Under the pieces are notes generated by a model. It was not told the DNA's origin. It worked only from the letters and a program-made list of their open reading frames with translations, and did no database searches. Of a stretch of 64,000 nt of DNA, positions 36,282 through 47,464 are shown piece by piece. Positions within the stretch are counted from its first letter, which is position 1, and the number at the start of each line of letters is the position of its first letter. The translations under genes and the position numbers were made by a program. Location of the stretch: contig JAIWND010000006.1 in the NCBI GenBank assembly GCA_025330725.1, forward strand, positions 310,001-374,000, in the 5' to 3' direction. This stretch comes from Chlamydoabsidia padenii (taxonomy: Eukaryota > Mucoromycota > Mucoromycetes > Mucorales > Cunninghamellaceae).

Positions 36282-36473
36282 GTTCAAATCAATTTGATCT
36301 ATCTAAAGGGGGAATAATAAAAAGAGAGAAAGAGAGAAGTAAAGCAAGGGATGAATCAATACAATATAAAGTCAATTTATTATGGGTCAACAACATCAAT
36401 GGCCAATCATCATTTGTCTTTATTATAATAAGGTTGAATAAGAGGAGGATGGTATCTATATTAATGATCTAAT

Positions 36474-38298
36474 CTAATATGTTTGTACGTTCGCAGCTGC
36501 TTCCTCCATAATGGCCAAATGTTGATTCACAGCATCTTCGTCGTAGACTTCAGTATGGAGATGGACGTCAATTACCCGTGGGAACGGTTTCACCTTGGAC
36601 AAAACCATCAGTTTCTTTTGGTGGTGGATATAACCTTTGATGTAACCCTATAATAATAAACCAAGTTGCTCTATGTAAATATATGTATATCTGCATGATC
36701 ACTACTCTTTTCCAACATACCTGGCTAACCAGAGATACCAATATACATTCAACATCAGCGAGATCTAAATTATTTGTATTCATCGAGTATTGCAATGCTA
36801 CCAGACAATGATCTAATGACATGGTATTCAGTGTCTTTTGTTCAATGACACACAAGTAAAGATAACTAGTGAGATTATAAAAGATGAGTCAATGGATATA
36901 TATATTTTTATCAAATTACTTACGTTTTCCTGAGTAAAGATCGCCACAGTAAGACTTTTGCTCTTTCCCGAAGTAAGACATAGGTGAAGGTCTTGTAAAA
37001 GTAGTCAAACTGATATTCGAGATGTTGCAGGAATCCATGATAATTACCAGTTTTGAGGGTCGCCACTAATGGTTCATAATACTCGAGTAGTTGATATTTG
37101 ATCAGTAGTTCAGGTCGAGGGAATTTGCCAAGTATGAGACTTGTTGGTATAAGGTATTGTAAGATAAGCCTATAAGAAGAATCATAAAAGGTCAGTTACT
37201 ATATAGAGGTATGATGATACTTTTACCTCTTGTTGTGCCATTGATGTAAAGTACACTTTTCAAAAGCAAATTGCAGATATTTTTCAGCCAATCGAAGTCG
37301 ATTTTGAGATAAGCTGTATCGTCCTAGATAGTACTGGTAGGTGACCTGTTGTGATATTGGATATTGATCGAGTTCCACACCACCTGTTCGGAGATTCGCA
37401 ATAAAGGTTTGACACATTCTGACCGTATTTAACTAGTATCATATAGATAGGGGTTAATGATCATACCCGTTTTACTTTATATACAAATAACATACCTTGA
37501 AGTATACCTTGAATGCAAGGTTAGTGACATGGAAGATACCAAGACGTTTAGATGGTTTATTCGTATCTACACCAGATCTACCCACCCAAAACAGTATCAA
37601 TACCTATCAGTCATAACCATCTTTTCTTCTTCTTCTTCTTCTTTGGCTTATTACCTACCTATCTGCAAGCATCATATTAAACATTTTCGATAACAGTCTA
37701 GCCGCATTATTCACCTTTTGAGATTTCCCTCTTAAACCCAGAGTCTTGTCCACCATTAAGGCCAAATTGACTAATTCAGAAGAGAGGTTCTTGACCAAAG
37801 GAACGAGGTAAGCACCATCCGAGCCATTAAAAAGGGGTATCAGTGCACTAAGGAAATACAAACAAGTCAGTACCTTCATTTTTCTTTTACAAATAGCAAT
37901 CGTCGTTGAGAAAGAAAAACCCCCCCTTACTTGTAAAATCCTTCATAAAGATCAAACACCAATATCAGATCGTCGCTTAGTAAATAGTGAATAAGGTGCA
38001 AGTATTTGTTGGTAAAGTTGGCTAGAGATACGGACACGTCTTCGAGTATCCGATCCACGATTTGTTCATACACAGAATCATCTTTGTGCTATTGTTTTCA
38101 ATATATCGATTAGCTTGTTTTACTTTACTTTTTTTTGGGGGGGGGGGCGTCGTGATGACTTACCGTGGATAGTTCTTGTTGCATCATGGCGAGGTTGGGT
38201 GTATTCGGGTCGAGTTTGTATAAAAGTTCAAAAGCATGAGCATTTTTTGATTTATAGGCCGTTGCAACATTGCTGATAAACTGTTGTAACAAGGACAT
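36474..38298 (-). CDS. PCID2: PCI-domain TREX-2 subunit, PCID2/Thp1-like
   Basis: A multi-exon gene from ATG 38298 (MSLLQQFISNVATAYKSKNA) to TAG 36474. Ordered segments match PCID2: IPLFNGSDGAYLVPLVKNLS, ALMVDKTLGLRGKSQKVNNA, TVRMCQTFIANLRTG, QQVTYQYYLGRYSLSQNRLR, LAEKYLQFAFEKCTLHQWHN, KRLILQYLIPTSLILGKFPR, then the winged-helix end LADVECILVSLVSQGYIKGY, IHHQKKLMVLSK and PFPRV. PCI proteins of this type work with Sac3 and Sem1 in TREX-2, tethering transcribed genes to nuclear pores for mRNA export. CSN12 is the nearest alternative, but the VTYQYYLGR and FEKC blocks favour PCID2. It is directly followed upstream by the ALY/REF gene. Exact AAATCCCGC lies 89 bp before the ATG. Confidence 0.88.
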
Positions 38299-38418
38299 GA
38301 GGATAATTAGATCAATTGAAGAGAAAGAGAGACAGGTAAAAAAAAAAGAAGCCGATTTTTATTTTTTTTTATTATTGCAACATTTTAAATCCCGCTATTT
38401 TTCTAGCCATGACAGTAG

Positions 38419-39661
38419 TTAATATCTTCTTGTAGGTACACCATATCGAGAAGTTTCGATATGATCAGCATACATTTTACCACTATACAAACAAACAAAC
38501 AAAAGAGATATTAGTTATGTAGAATTCTATCATCATCATCATCATCATCCAGTTACTTACGTGGGATAGTTGATAGCACTTGCCATGATAGGTCGGGTTT
38601 CTTGTGGTTTGACATATTTGTTGGTTGGTCGCTCACGCAAGATGACTCGGAGGATTTGACCTACATTACACATTTAGATTAAAAATGTACCTTTAGATCC
38701 CACCTCCCCCTTACTTACCATCAGCAGATTCATTATCCAATTTCGCAATACAATCCAGTGCAGATGCCTTGCTGGCAAATTCCACTTCAGCTTCACCCAC
38801 AGACCGACCACGACGATCATAAAACACTTCACATCCAATCACATCACCAAATTGTGAGCAAGCAGTCTATTAAATAGGAGAGGTACATATTGAGTATGAG
38901 GTATAGATCACTCTTCCTTCTTTGTCACTTACTCTGACATCATCCGAGTTAGCTTCCCGATCCAAATTACTGATCAAGACACTTGCAGGGCCAGATTCAC
39001 CACGAATAGATATCCCAGGTGAAGGTGCAGATAGACCACGAATAGCAAAGTTAGTTTCTTGTCTTATCGGTTGTTGTTGTATCATCGTAGGTTGCTGTGA
39101 TGGCTGGTATCTTTCATATACAGAAGAGTACTGTTGTTGTTGACCATCATAATCAAGTCGACCGGATACGTGTTTCGTAATGACAATGTTGGATGCATTT
39201 GGCGTGGTTGCTGAGGAAGTAGAAAGAGTAGAAGTCTTGGATGGTTTGTCAAGTGCTTTGGGTAACGTCCCATTCCGACTTTTGGATCGCTATAGATTGA
39301 TAAAGTTTATAAAGTTGGATGATATTCACAAAGAATCCTTTTTTTTTTAATGACTTACCAAAGCAGCAGTTGTGAGTTGGAGTCGTTGAGGTTGCTTCAT
39401 GTTTACCTTTGATTGTCGCTGTATACCACTAGGACCCAAACGACCAAGAATACCACCAGTCTTCTTACCAACTTGTTTTTGTTGCTGTGATTGCTGTCTA
39501 CCAATGTTTTGAGTGGATTTCGTGATGTTTTTCTGTTGGAACTTGTTATTTGGTTTATTATTATGTTGTTGTTGTTTGCTGCTTCCTTTCTTTTGTTGAA
39601 TAGGCCGTTTCTTCTTGATGATATCGTCTAGGGAAGCATCGAGATCCATAGCTGATGACAT
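38419..39661 (-). CDS. ALY/REF-type mRNA export adaptor (RRM protein)
   Basis: ATG 39661 to TAA 38419, about five exons. Residues 5-19 (MDLDASLDDIIKKKR) are the UAP56/Sub2-binding motif that defines ALY/REF, Yra1 and UIF adaptors. A Gln/Asn/Lys-rich basic stretch follows (GRQQSQQQKQVGKK), then a Ser/Thr-rich linker and one RRM: ASVLISNLDREANSDDVR (RNP2-like), DVIGCEVFYDRRGRSVGEAE and VEFASKASALDCIAKLDNES (RNP1 region), then ILRVILRERP. The C-terminus is short and basic. It should load onto spliced mRNA with TREX and hand it to the Mex67 receptor. The gene abuts the TREX-2 subunit gene (121 bp). Exact GCGGGATTT lies 117 bp upstream. Confidence 0.87.
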
Positions 39662-39697
39662 GATTCAAAGGATATATTGGGATGGAAAGAAGGAAGG

Positions 39698-39700
<3 letters not shown>

Positions 39701-39740
<40 letters not shown>
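39701..39740. repeat. Poly(A) tract of about 40 bp
   Basis: An uninterrupted A-run just upstream of the ALY/REF start (a T-run on the gene's sense strand). Confidence 0.85.
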
Positions 39741-39742
<2 letters not shown>

Positions 39743-39865
39743 GACTTGAGAGGCCAAAAAATCCAAACACGACACAGGCGGGATTTAAACATGGTTTCAT
39801 CGGCGGATGTCTTTATTAGGGTCAATTAATAAAAAGAGAGGAAGTTGACAAACACATAAACTATT

Positions 39866-41310
39866 CTAAGGAGCGATCCATTGTTTTACAGCAGTACTTG
39901 AGCCCAGTGTTGGGTGTAAAACAATGTATTTAAAAAAGTATTCTAGTTCCCGGCGTCGTTGTTCCACAAAAGTAGGATCAAATTTCTTGACAATCTTCTT
40001 GGGTGGTAGTTTTGGTAAGGAGGAGGCCATAGGAGGGTATAATTTGATCAATTGCTGTCGAATATTAACAAAATCAGAATATCGTTTTCGTATCGTTATT
40101 GGCGCACCCTATAATAAAGTAATTATAAGTTTCCCATCCCCCATAAAAAAGACCTTATTCTTCTTCTTATACCTTGTTACTAAATACAGTACAACTGTAG
40201 CATATATAACTACCATACCCTACACCGATCCGTAAAGGATGATCCACAATAGCATCCGAGGCAAATGATTTGGTACTATTTCCATCACTATCATCTTTGT
40301 AAAAGTTGATTTGAGCCAAAGCACCCGGGGTTGGTGATGAGAAGGAGGAGTTGATCTTCTTGAAGGGTAATGATAAGGATAATTTAGATCGTCGTTCAGT
40401 TTCTGGAAATTCATCAGCCTAAAAAAAAGGGGGGTACGGTGGTGAGTTATAATGCACTAAACCCTTTTTTTTTTTTTTTCCTATATATGATTTCCCCCCC
40501 CCCTACTTACAGTAAATGAATAATTCGCCATTGGCCGTGAGAGTCCCATTCTTGATTGTTGAGGAGGAGAAGGAGCATCGATTACATTTGAGGGTAATGA
40601 ATACATGCTGAGACTACTATTGGATTTGGTAAGTTTGGTTGGACCCACCAGTTCACTTGTTGTTGTTGTCGTTGTTGTTAAATCATCCGCTGCCAATCTA
40701 GGTGGGACAAGAGGATCGATAGACATAGTTTGGAATTCACGCACCACTTCTTCTTCCCGAAAAGTCGATGACCATGGGGTAGATGACGAGGGTGATGGCC
40801 GAGCACTGTTGAATCGAGACTGGCTGAATGGACTACTGAATATACTAGTTTTGGTCGTAGGTCGTTCGGTTGTTGTTGAATAAGTTTCATTAGAAGTGTC
40901 ATCATGGTCCGAGTCATGTTCAAGAGTGATCGTCGGTTGAGAATTGTTAAAGTGATCATTAGTTTCGTTGCCAAGAAAAGTCTTGTTCACTATAAAAATC
41001 CAATATGTTAGTAGTGACCCAGGTCTGTTTGTTTCCTCTCCCCCCCCCGGTCCTATTACTTACGTTCTATTATCGGTCCTACTTGTTGAGAGACTTGTTG
41101 TAACAATGTTTGAGCCCGCTCTTCCCATTGAGTAACACCCTCCTTCGTTTTGATATCGTCAAAGTCGTCTTGTAGTTGGACTAATTGTTTAATGACCACC
41201 CAAAGTTCTTTTCTTGACTGAATACTGGGTTTATCCTTGTTAGGTTGAAGTTGAGCCCATGTATGTTGGCATTGATCCAGCAAGTCCATTAGTCGCTTTT
41301 GGTAATCCAT
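39866..41310 (-). CDS. PX-domain phosphoinositide-binding protein
   Basis: Four exons from ATG 41310 (MDYQKRLMDLLDQCQHTWAQ) to TAG 39866. The N-terminal 85 residues are an amphipathic helical bundle (WVVIKQLVQLQDDFDDIKTK). A Ser/Thr-rich disordered region of about 150 residues follows. The C-terminal half is a PX domain: IGVGYGSYVCYSC-type first strands, ITIRKRYSDFVNIRQQL (the basic R-R/K-Y phosphate-binding motif), SLPKLPPKKIVKKFDPTFVE (the PPK loop) and RRRELEYFFKYIVLHPTLGS. Yeast Ypt35, a PX protein of endosome and vacuole contact sites, is the nearest architecture I recall. It should bind PI3P on endosomes. The promoter holds GCGGGATTTGAA 132 bp upstream and a 61-bp A-run. Confidence 0.83.
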
Positions 41311-41368
41311 TTTGTGTGAGAGTGAAAAGGAAGAAAAAGAGAAGGGAGGAAATAAAAAAGCGCCATTG

Positions 41369-41429
<61 letters not shown>
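41369..41429. repeat. 61-bp poly(A) tract
   Basis: The longest homopolymer in the window, 59 bp upstream of the PX gene start (a T-run on its sense strand) and next to the GCGGGATTT element at 41442. Confidence 0.95.
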
Positions 41430-41431
<2 letters not shown>

Positions 41432-42171
41432 TCGTAGATGAGCGGGATTTGAATTAACGATGGGTAAAGTGGCCCCATTAGGAACAATGGCATCGTGCCA
41501 TGCCGAGACATCGTAAATATGTGTGACATTGCTACCACTGACTTCGATTATGCTAATACAGCTCAAATTTCATATCATTGATGATAAAAAGAATATGAAC
41601 ATCAACTCGATTGTGTAGAAAATGGCTATTTGCTCGCATGATTCGACTATCGGGATTTAAAACTGAAGCAATGAAACCAGTAGTGCTATCATCCCATCAT
41701 TCAAGTACCATGATACTTTACTGCCCTTTGATTATCATGATTACTCTACCATTAAATAAAGCCGCCTCTGGCCAACTAAAGAACGAGCCGAGTATGTTGC
41801 GAATTTCGGATGCAAAAAGCGATAAAACTTCTTGCATGAATAAGATTATATCTGTCGATATAATGTTCGGCTGGTGATTAACAAAAAGTTACAAAAGAGG
41901 ATGAGCTATACTTGATGATGCATCAAATTGTGAATGTCGAAGCATTAACAGTAATGGCAAAGACATAAAGTAGTTAGTCCTCGTCCAATCAAAAGCATTT
42001 ACCTCGACAACGTGGTTGGGTCAATGCACAATCCCCACCCGCCTGCAATATTTTAAATCCCGCACATAGTCAACTAGTAAAATGAAAAGTTGGGTTTTTT
42101 ATTTGCAAAAAAAAAAGTTAAGGTAATATGTAGTTAATGTACACTATAATAAAACGGGAGAGGGGTTATAT
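41430..42171. promoter_or_regulatory. Spacer with three promoter-motif copies
   Basis: Contains GCGGGATTT at 41442-41450 (PX gene promoter), a partial CGGGATTTAAAAC near 41650 and TTTTAAATCCCGC at 42051-42063. The last two have no assigned gene; a short unannotated transcript between 41500 and 42050 is possible. An 88-codon ORF at 41611 (+) shows no motif and is not called. Confidence 0.4.
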
Positions 42172-44388
42172 CTACACCAGGTTGTAAGATCCATTTTCCA
42201 TCAACAATTGAGAAACAAAAGGCGATTCTGAGGTATGGAGTGGGCTATTCATTATCATCAAAGGTTGATAAGAGCTTGTTGTCGAAGAGAAGGATGGCTG
42301 ATATGTTGATGGTAGATAAGTCGAGTTATTACAAGTGGTTGGTTCAAATTGATGATAGGCATGATTTGGTGATGGTGGTGAATTCGTGACAGAGGATGAA
42401 GAAGGCGAGGCTACCTTGGCGAATCGCACCCCTGGTTCTTGATGATCACCATAAGTCATGGTGGTAGGATTATAATACACCTGATTATGCTTGTTGTGTG
42501 GTGTTTGATAATGTTGGTATTGGAGATAACTATCGTCTTCGGATACTGGAGGAGGGGTTGGCATAGACGACGTTGAGGTGGATGAGTAAATAGTAGCCTC
42601 CGATCCCAGTGAAGTGGTTCGAGAATGCAACGAGAGTGGAAGCATGTTGTAAGAAGAGGAAGGATCAGAGTGTTCAGTATGTCGAGCGGCTGATTCCATG
42701 GCATGCTTGGCGACGATCTTCTTGATGGCATAAGGGAGGATTTTCCACCGAAAAGCCTTGATGTCCTTTTCAATGTTTCTTGGTTTTGGATGAGGAAATC
42801 CCATGACACGTTTGAAGAGTTCGGCAGTAGCTGGTTTTGCTTTGGCCACAGTGATAGGACGGAAACCTTCGAGATTACGTCTGATCCGATTCTTCTCTTC
42901 CACCCCAAAATGTGTTCGTAGCAGGCTTTCCAGTAGGAAGATACAGTCAACCGAGGTGATAAAATAGTCGTCTTGTTCGGGCCAATAGATACAGGATACT
43001 ACGGTATGAGTCGCATCAGTTGCAACAGGGTCAGTTTGTGTGACAGGATGACAGCCGCTGATAATCTTCTTGTCTTGTGTGTTATCTTCCTTGCACCAGA
43101 ATCGAACTAGACGACGGCCTTGATGTTGTTCTACCATTGTCCAATGTTGCATCATAGCATCGAGATCATCCACCAGTTCAAAATTGCTGTGATCGACTTG
43201 GCCAGGGTAAGGATGGTAATTGGCGACATTGGTAAGAGGTGAGTGAGATATGGCTTTTAGGATGGGTTTGGTGGAATGTTGGCTAGATGATTTTCTTCGT
43301 TGTGGAGCTGATTGGAGTCGAGATCCCGTGTCTGATGATGATGATGATGAGGTTGGTGGTAATGCAGTAGATGGCAAGCCATAGGGCGATTGTTGTGGAA
43401 AGTAGTATTGTTGTATTTCGTTGGGTGATGATTCCATGATGATTGGTAATGGATTATTATGCTGTTGTCGTTGCCGTTGAAACTGATTCCGGTCATCTAA
43501 TAAATAAGCAAAAAAAAAAAAAAAAAAATGCGGGGCGGGGGGGGGAGTTAGTATACAATTATAGGGATGTCTTTTGTGTAAAGTAATTCTTACCATGTTG
43601 ATAAGAGGAGTAATGTGTATTGTTATATGACGAGAAATTGACAGGTGGGTCACATGAGTCTGGGCGGTATTGCATATCTATAAAAAAAAAAAAAAGAGAG
43701 AGAAAAGAATATTCATGTCAACTTCCATGGCATCAATGAAATGTATTTCTAGTTTACCTTGATCACAAACACGTTTGGTTGGAGAAGACGTCAAGTCATC
43801 TTCTGCAAAAGAGGACCCCCGTCTTTTTTCACCTACTTGAGATTGTTGCTGGGAGTTAGGAGTCTTTTCATAGTCCAGCTGGTATGTAAAATCGGTGACA
43901 AAAAAAGTATCTTCAACCATGTCATTTTTATCCAAGAAGCAGACGGAGATTGGGACATTGTTTGTTGTGGAGAGAGTCATTTGGAAGCTTGGTACAGTAG
44001 AAATTAATACAATAGAAGCACAGTCCGATCCATTTTGTAGTGATGATTGTATTTGTCTTGTTTCCACCACCATGCTGTTGAAGGCCAACTTGTAAGTATA
44101 GGCAAAAGGTAGATCGCTTAAGGTCAGAGTCACAGTGGTTCCTTCTTGTCCTTGGTTTGGGTGAATAGATAGTAGTTTAGGTCGCTTCTTTTCTTGGTTG
44201 GAAGTTACTTGTATTGAGTCTTGATGTGTAGATGACGACCATTTTGATGAGCCAGAAGTATCGTGATGTGATTCTGAATCGTGTTCTAAAAAGCAATAAT
44301 GAGGGATTAGTATCATGCATGGAAGTGTGTGCTTTTTCTTTTCTTTTTTTTATGACTTACGTGTACAATTGTTGTTGTTCATGAGCAT
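42172..44388 (-). CDS. Medusa (MedA)-like developmental regulator with IPT/TIG domain
   Basis: Exons run from ATG 44388 (MLMNNNNCT) to TAG 42172. The N-terminal third carries an IPT/TIG-like beta domain (KRPKLLSIHPNQGQEGTTVT, LTLSDLPFAYTYKLAFNSMV). The central conserved block matches the fungal Medusa/DUF7082 region: DLDAMMQHWTMVEQHQGRRL, VRFWCKEDN, VVSCIYWPEQDDYFITSVDC, IFLLESLLRTHFGVEEKNRI, RRNLEGFRPITVAKAKPATA, FKRVMGFPHPKPRNIEKDIK. The C-terminus is Ser/Pro/Tyr-rich and probably an activation region. MedA proteins are nuclear regulators of conidiophore development, adhesion and biofilm in ascomycetes; the role here is inferred. The first exon is short and Asn-rich, so an alternative ATG at 44382 (MNNNNCT) is equally possible. 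Confidence 0.88.
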
Positions 44389-45489
44389 TGAATAAGAGTA
44401 GGAATCACGTATTATAGTATACTTGGGTTTGTATCCTAAAGTTGAGCAAAATGCTTAGCATAATATAAGCTACACCTGTCACCTGTCATCCTGTTCAAAA
44501 CATGAAACAGGTCCAGATTTCCTTTTTTTTTTATTATTGTGTTGTTGGTTTACCTTTATGAGTATTAAAAGATAGAGAGTTGTCTCTAAGTATGGATGAG
44601 TGAAGTTTGGGTTGGGTTTTGGAAGAATAGAAAAAAGAGAAAAGAAAGTGAAAGAAAAAGAAAAAGAAAAAATGAAACCAAGCAAAGAAAAAAAAAGAAG
44701 TTCCTTTTTATATAAAGTCCGATGGGTGTCCTTCTCCCCCAAATTGTTAAAATCCCGCTTCCCGCTCGATGTGAACATTGAAGATGCATTGACCTCTAGG
44801 TTTCATGATTAGAATCCCAAAAGGGAAAGTGAAAAACGATACCTATGAATTGGAACTCATGAATGGTAAAGTCAATGTTTATTTTGAATGGTATTAAAAT
44901 GCCCTTTTCTGTTCATGTGTTACTATGATGTCAAAAGATGAATGTTTACTGTAAAAGATGTGAACAAAACAATAAAAAAAAGTGTGGATCGACAATGACT
45001 GGGAACCCGACTTTTGGATCTTTTCTCAAGGGTATATTATATATACAGCGTGGCATGCGTGCATTAAGAAAGATTACAGATGATGATAACCTGACAGATG
45101 AACGAGGGCGCTAATTGAATTCATGAACCAATGATGGAAGTCTATTTTTATAGTTAAACTCCGATATTCTGTGTGTCAAAATGGGGTCTACACATGAAGT
45201 AGGAAGGAGATAAGAGGTGTGTATGATAAAGACATTGAAAAAGGATTTCTTACTAGCTTTATCTCATTTCAATAATACCCAACTATATCAAACATAAGAT
45301 AAGTGAACTAGACTCTTTTCTTTCATTTTCTGGGAATCTCGTGACGTTCAAGGGGTCGTGGAAGGAATATCCCGACGATGAATTTTTTATTTACAAGTGC
45401 GTTTCTTTTTTCCCACTTTTTTTTTTTTTTTTTTTTTTTTGTTCTTCCCTTAACATTACTTGACTATATACTCTTATATCTACATACTA
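44389..45489. promoter_or_regulatory. Divergent spacer between MedA-like gene and Rheb
   Basis: Holds TTAAAATCCCGCTTCCCGC (44747-44765, two CCCGC cores in a row) on the MedA side with a TATATAAAG close by (about 44708), and a 24-bp T-run (about 45417-45440) before the Rheb start. No additional gene seen. Confidence 0.45.
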
Positions 45490-46455
45490 ATGTCTGCCTC
45501 GAATCCAGCCAAAGCTAGAAGAATTGCTGTCCTTGGCTCAACAGCAGTTGGTGAGTAAGATAAAATAAAACAACGGATGTATATGATAGGGAACTAATAG
45601 TCATCTATCTTCTTGGGCCCTTTTTGTTTAATGTTGTCTTTTTTAGGAAAGTCGTCTCTGGTGATCCAATTCTGTGAAAACCACTTTGTCGACAGTTATT
45701 ACCCCACCATTGAAAATACCTTTACAAAGACGATCAAGTATAGAGGAAACGGTAAGGGACATTATACTTTGGGGGGTGTATGATTGGCAACACATTAACG
45801 TATCAAGGTAAAACTGATACTTATGCATATGCACAAATCAATAGAATATACTGTAGAAATCATGGATACAGCTGGTCAGGTAAATCAAAAATAATAAAGA
45901 ATGTAATGGGTGTTTATTAAAAATCCTTTATATATATATATATATAGGATGAATACTCTATCTTATCATCTCATCATGCTTCAAGCGTACACGGTTATGT
46001 CTTGGTCTATTCAATATCGTCTCGATCTAGCTTTGATATGCTCAAAATCATTCGGGATAAGATCTTGGATTTTACTGGACTAGAAACTGTACCTTGTGTG
46101 ATTGTAGGTAATAAATCGGATCTCAATATTCAACGTCAAATCTCCCAAGAAGAAGGTCAAGCTTTAGCACAACAATGGAACTGTCCTATGGTAGAAACAT
46201 CTGCTAAACACAATGAAAATGTTGGTAAGTTGTAGTAAATAGAAAAAAAAGAGGGAGGGGGGGGATAATGACATTTTTTATCTACTGGGATGACAACGTA
46301 TTTGGGTAAGGTCTTGTGTGATCTCATGAATCATATAACATATCAACTAATCAACTCTTATATCTATAGCCAAGATATTTGATGTCTTGATTGCCACTAT
46401 TGAACGGGCTCATAATCCTCCTCCTGAAGAAAAGAATGCCTGTATTATAACTTGA
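45490..46455 (+). CDS. RHB1: Rheb-family small GTPase
   Basis: Exons 45490-45550, 45647-45751, 45845-45879, 45948-46224 and 46370-46455 give 188 codons (187 aa). P-loop GSTAVGKSSL (residues about 16-25), effector region FVDSYYPTIENTFTK, switch II DTAGQDEYSI, base motifs NKSD and TSAK. The FVDSYYPTIENTF and QDEYSI strings are diagnostic for Rheb rather than Ras. The C-terminus CIIT is a CaaX box for farnesylation. Rheb activates TORC1 on endomembranes and is switched off by TSC. The arginine that human Rheb has in its P-loop (GYRSVGKS) is replaced by Thr here. Exon 3 is only 35 nt. Confidence 0.95.
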
Positions 46456-47464
46456 TCTATTGGTGTTATGATTTATTTTATATTATTAGTTACATAGCTA
46501 GATTTTAGTACCCACTCTTATCTATGATGAAATAAAATATTCCATCTGTTTACCCCTGATTCTCTGTCTCTGTCTCTCTTTTTTTTTTATGATACTGTTG
46601 TCTCTTCATAGCATTTTTACTGTGTGGGTCTTTGCTTGGATCCCAAAAGATATTTTTAGCTTTTGGGGGGTGTCTTTGTCAATTATTTTTAAATCCCGCT
46701 CCATGCAGAAAAGAAAAAAGTAGAACATCAGGCCATGTGGATATACCATCCGCGTAATGAACCTTCTTTATATAGCTCAATCGACACTTGATAAGTGTAG
46801 GATCCGTTGGTTTGATATTCATGTCTGGTACAAATTTGTTCCTGATGATGTCTAACCAGGCAAAACCAAGATTGTCTGATTCACCAATATTAAAAACTGT
46901 TTGGTGCACTTGGCTGTATTCTACCTCTTTGTCTCCTTTATTATGTATGGTGATGTTTCAATACCTCGAGGGTACCCTCTTTAAGAATTCTGTTCGCCAA
47001 ATGAAGTAGCTTTCCTGATCTTCTCTGTCCCTCGAGCTGCATAATGTCAAACGAACCTATCAGATACTTTTTTTCCACGGTTCCCACTTATGCAAATGTG
47101 GAAGTTATCAATTTGGATCTCCTCCTTAGGTGACCGATTCCCACTTTCAAAAATAGATCGGGGACCCTTCAACGATCAAGAGTGGGTTCGCTTTGTTCTC
47201 TATTTTTAAAACGCCGATATTCATGCAAATGAAACTTGGCATGTAAGATGCCATCATCAGTACTCATTCAACACACCACATCAATACATTATCATCCAAC
47301 TTTATCATGATTTCTTTATTTAAAATGTGTGTATAAATCATATACAATAAGGGTAAATAAACTAAACTAAATAAACTACTATAAACCTATACATAATGAT
47401 GGGGAGGGGAAAGTAAAAGGATGGGGTAAAATAGGAGATAATCAACTAAAGTATGTTAAGCCAA
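46456..47464. other. Convergent spacer with promoter-like motifs
   Basis: 1 kb between the 3' ends of Rheb (+) and VPS60 (-). It unexpectedly contains TTTTTAAATCCCGC (46686-46699) and TTTTTAAAACGCCG (47204-47217). ORFs of 73-76 codons on both strands at 46679-47009 have no recognisable motif. A small noncoding or unannotated transcript is possible. Confidence 0.4.

Noticed and set aside
41442..41530. Possible tRNA on the minus strand suggested by GGGATTTGAATTAACG
   Set aside because: The B-box-like string is part of the recurrent promoter element; no acceptor-stem pairing or cloverleaf can be drawn.
41611..41877. 88-codon ORF (+) between the PX and MedA-like genes
   Set aside because: No motif, and residue composition is that of translated AT-rich spacer.
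46679..47009. ORFs of 73-76 codons on both strands after Rheb
   Set aside because: A faint dehydrogenase-like flavour (NIGESDNLG) is not enough; the minus ORF ends inside the AAATCCCGC element.
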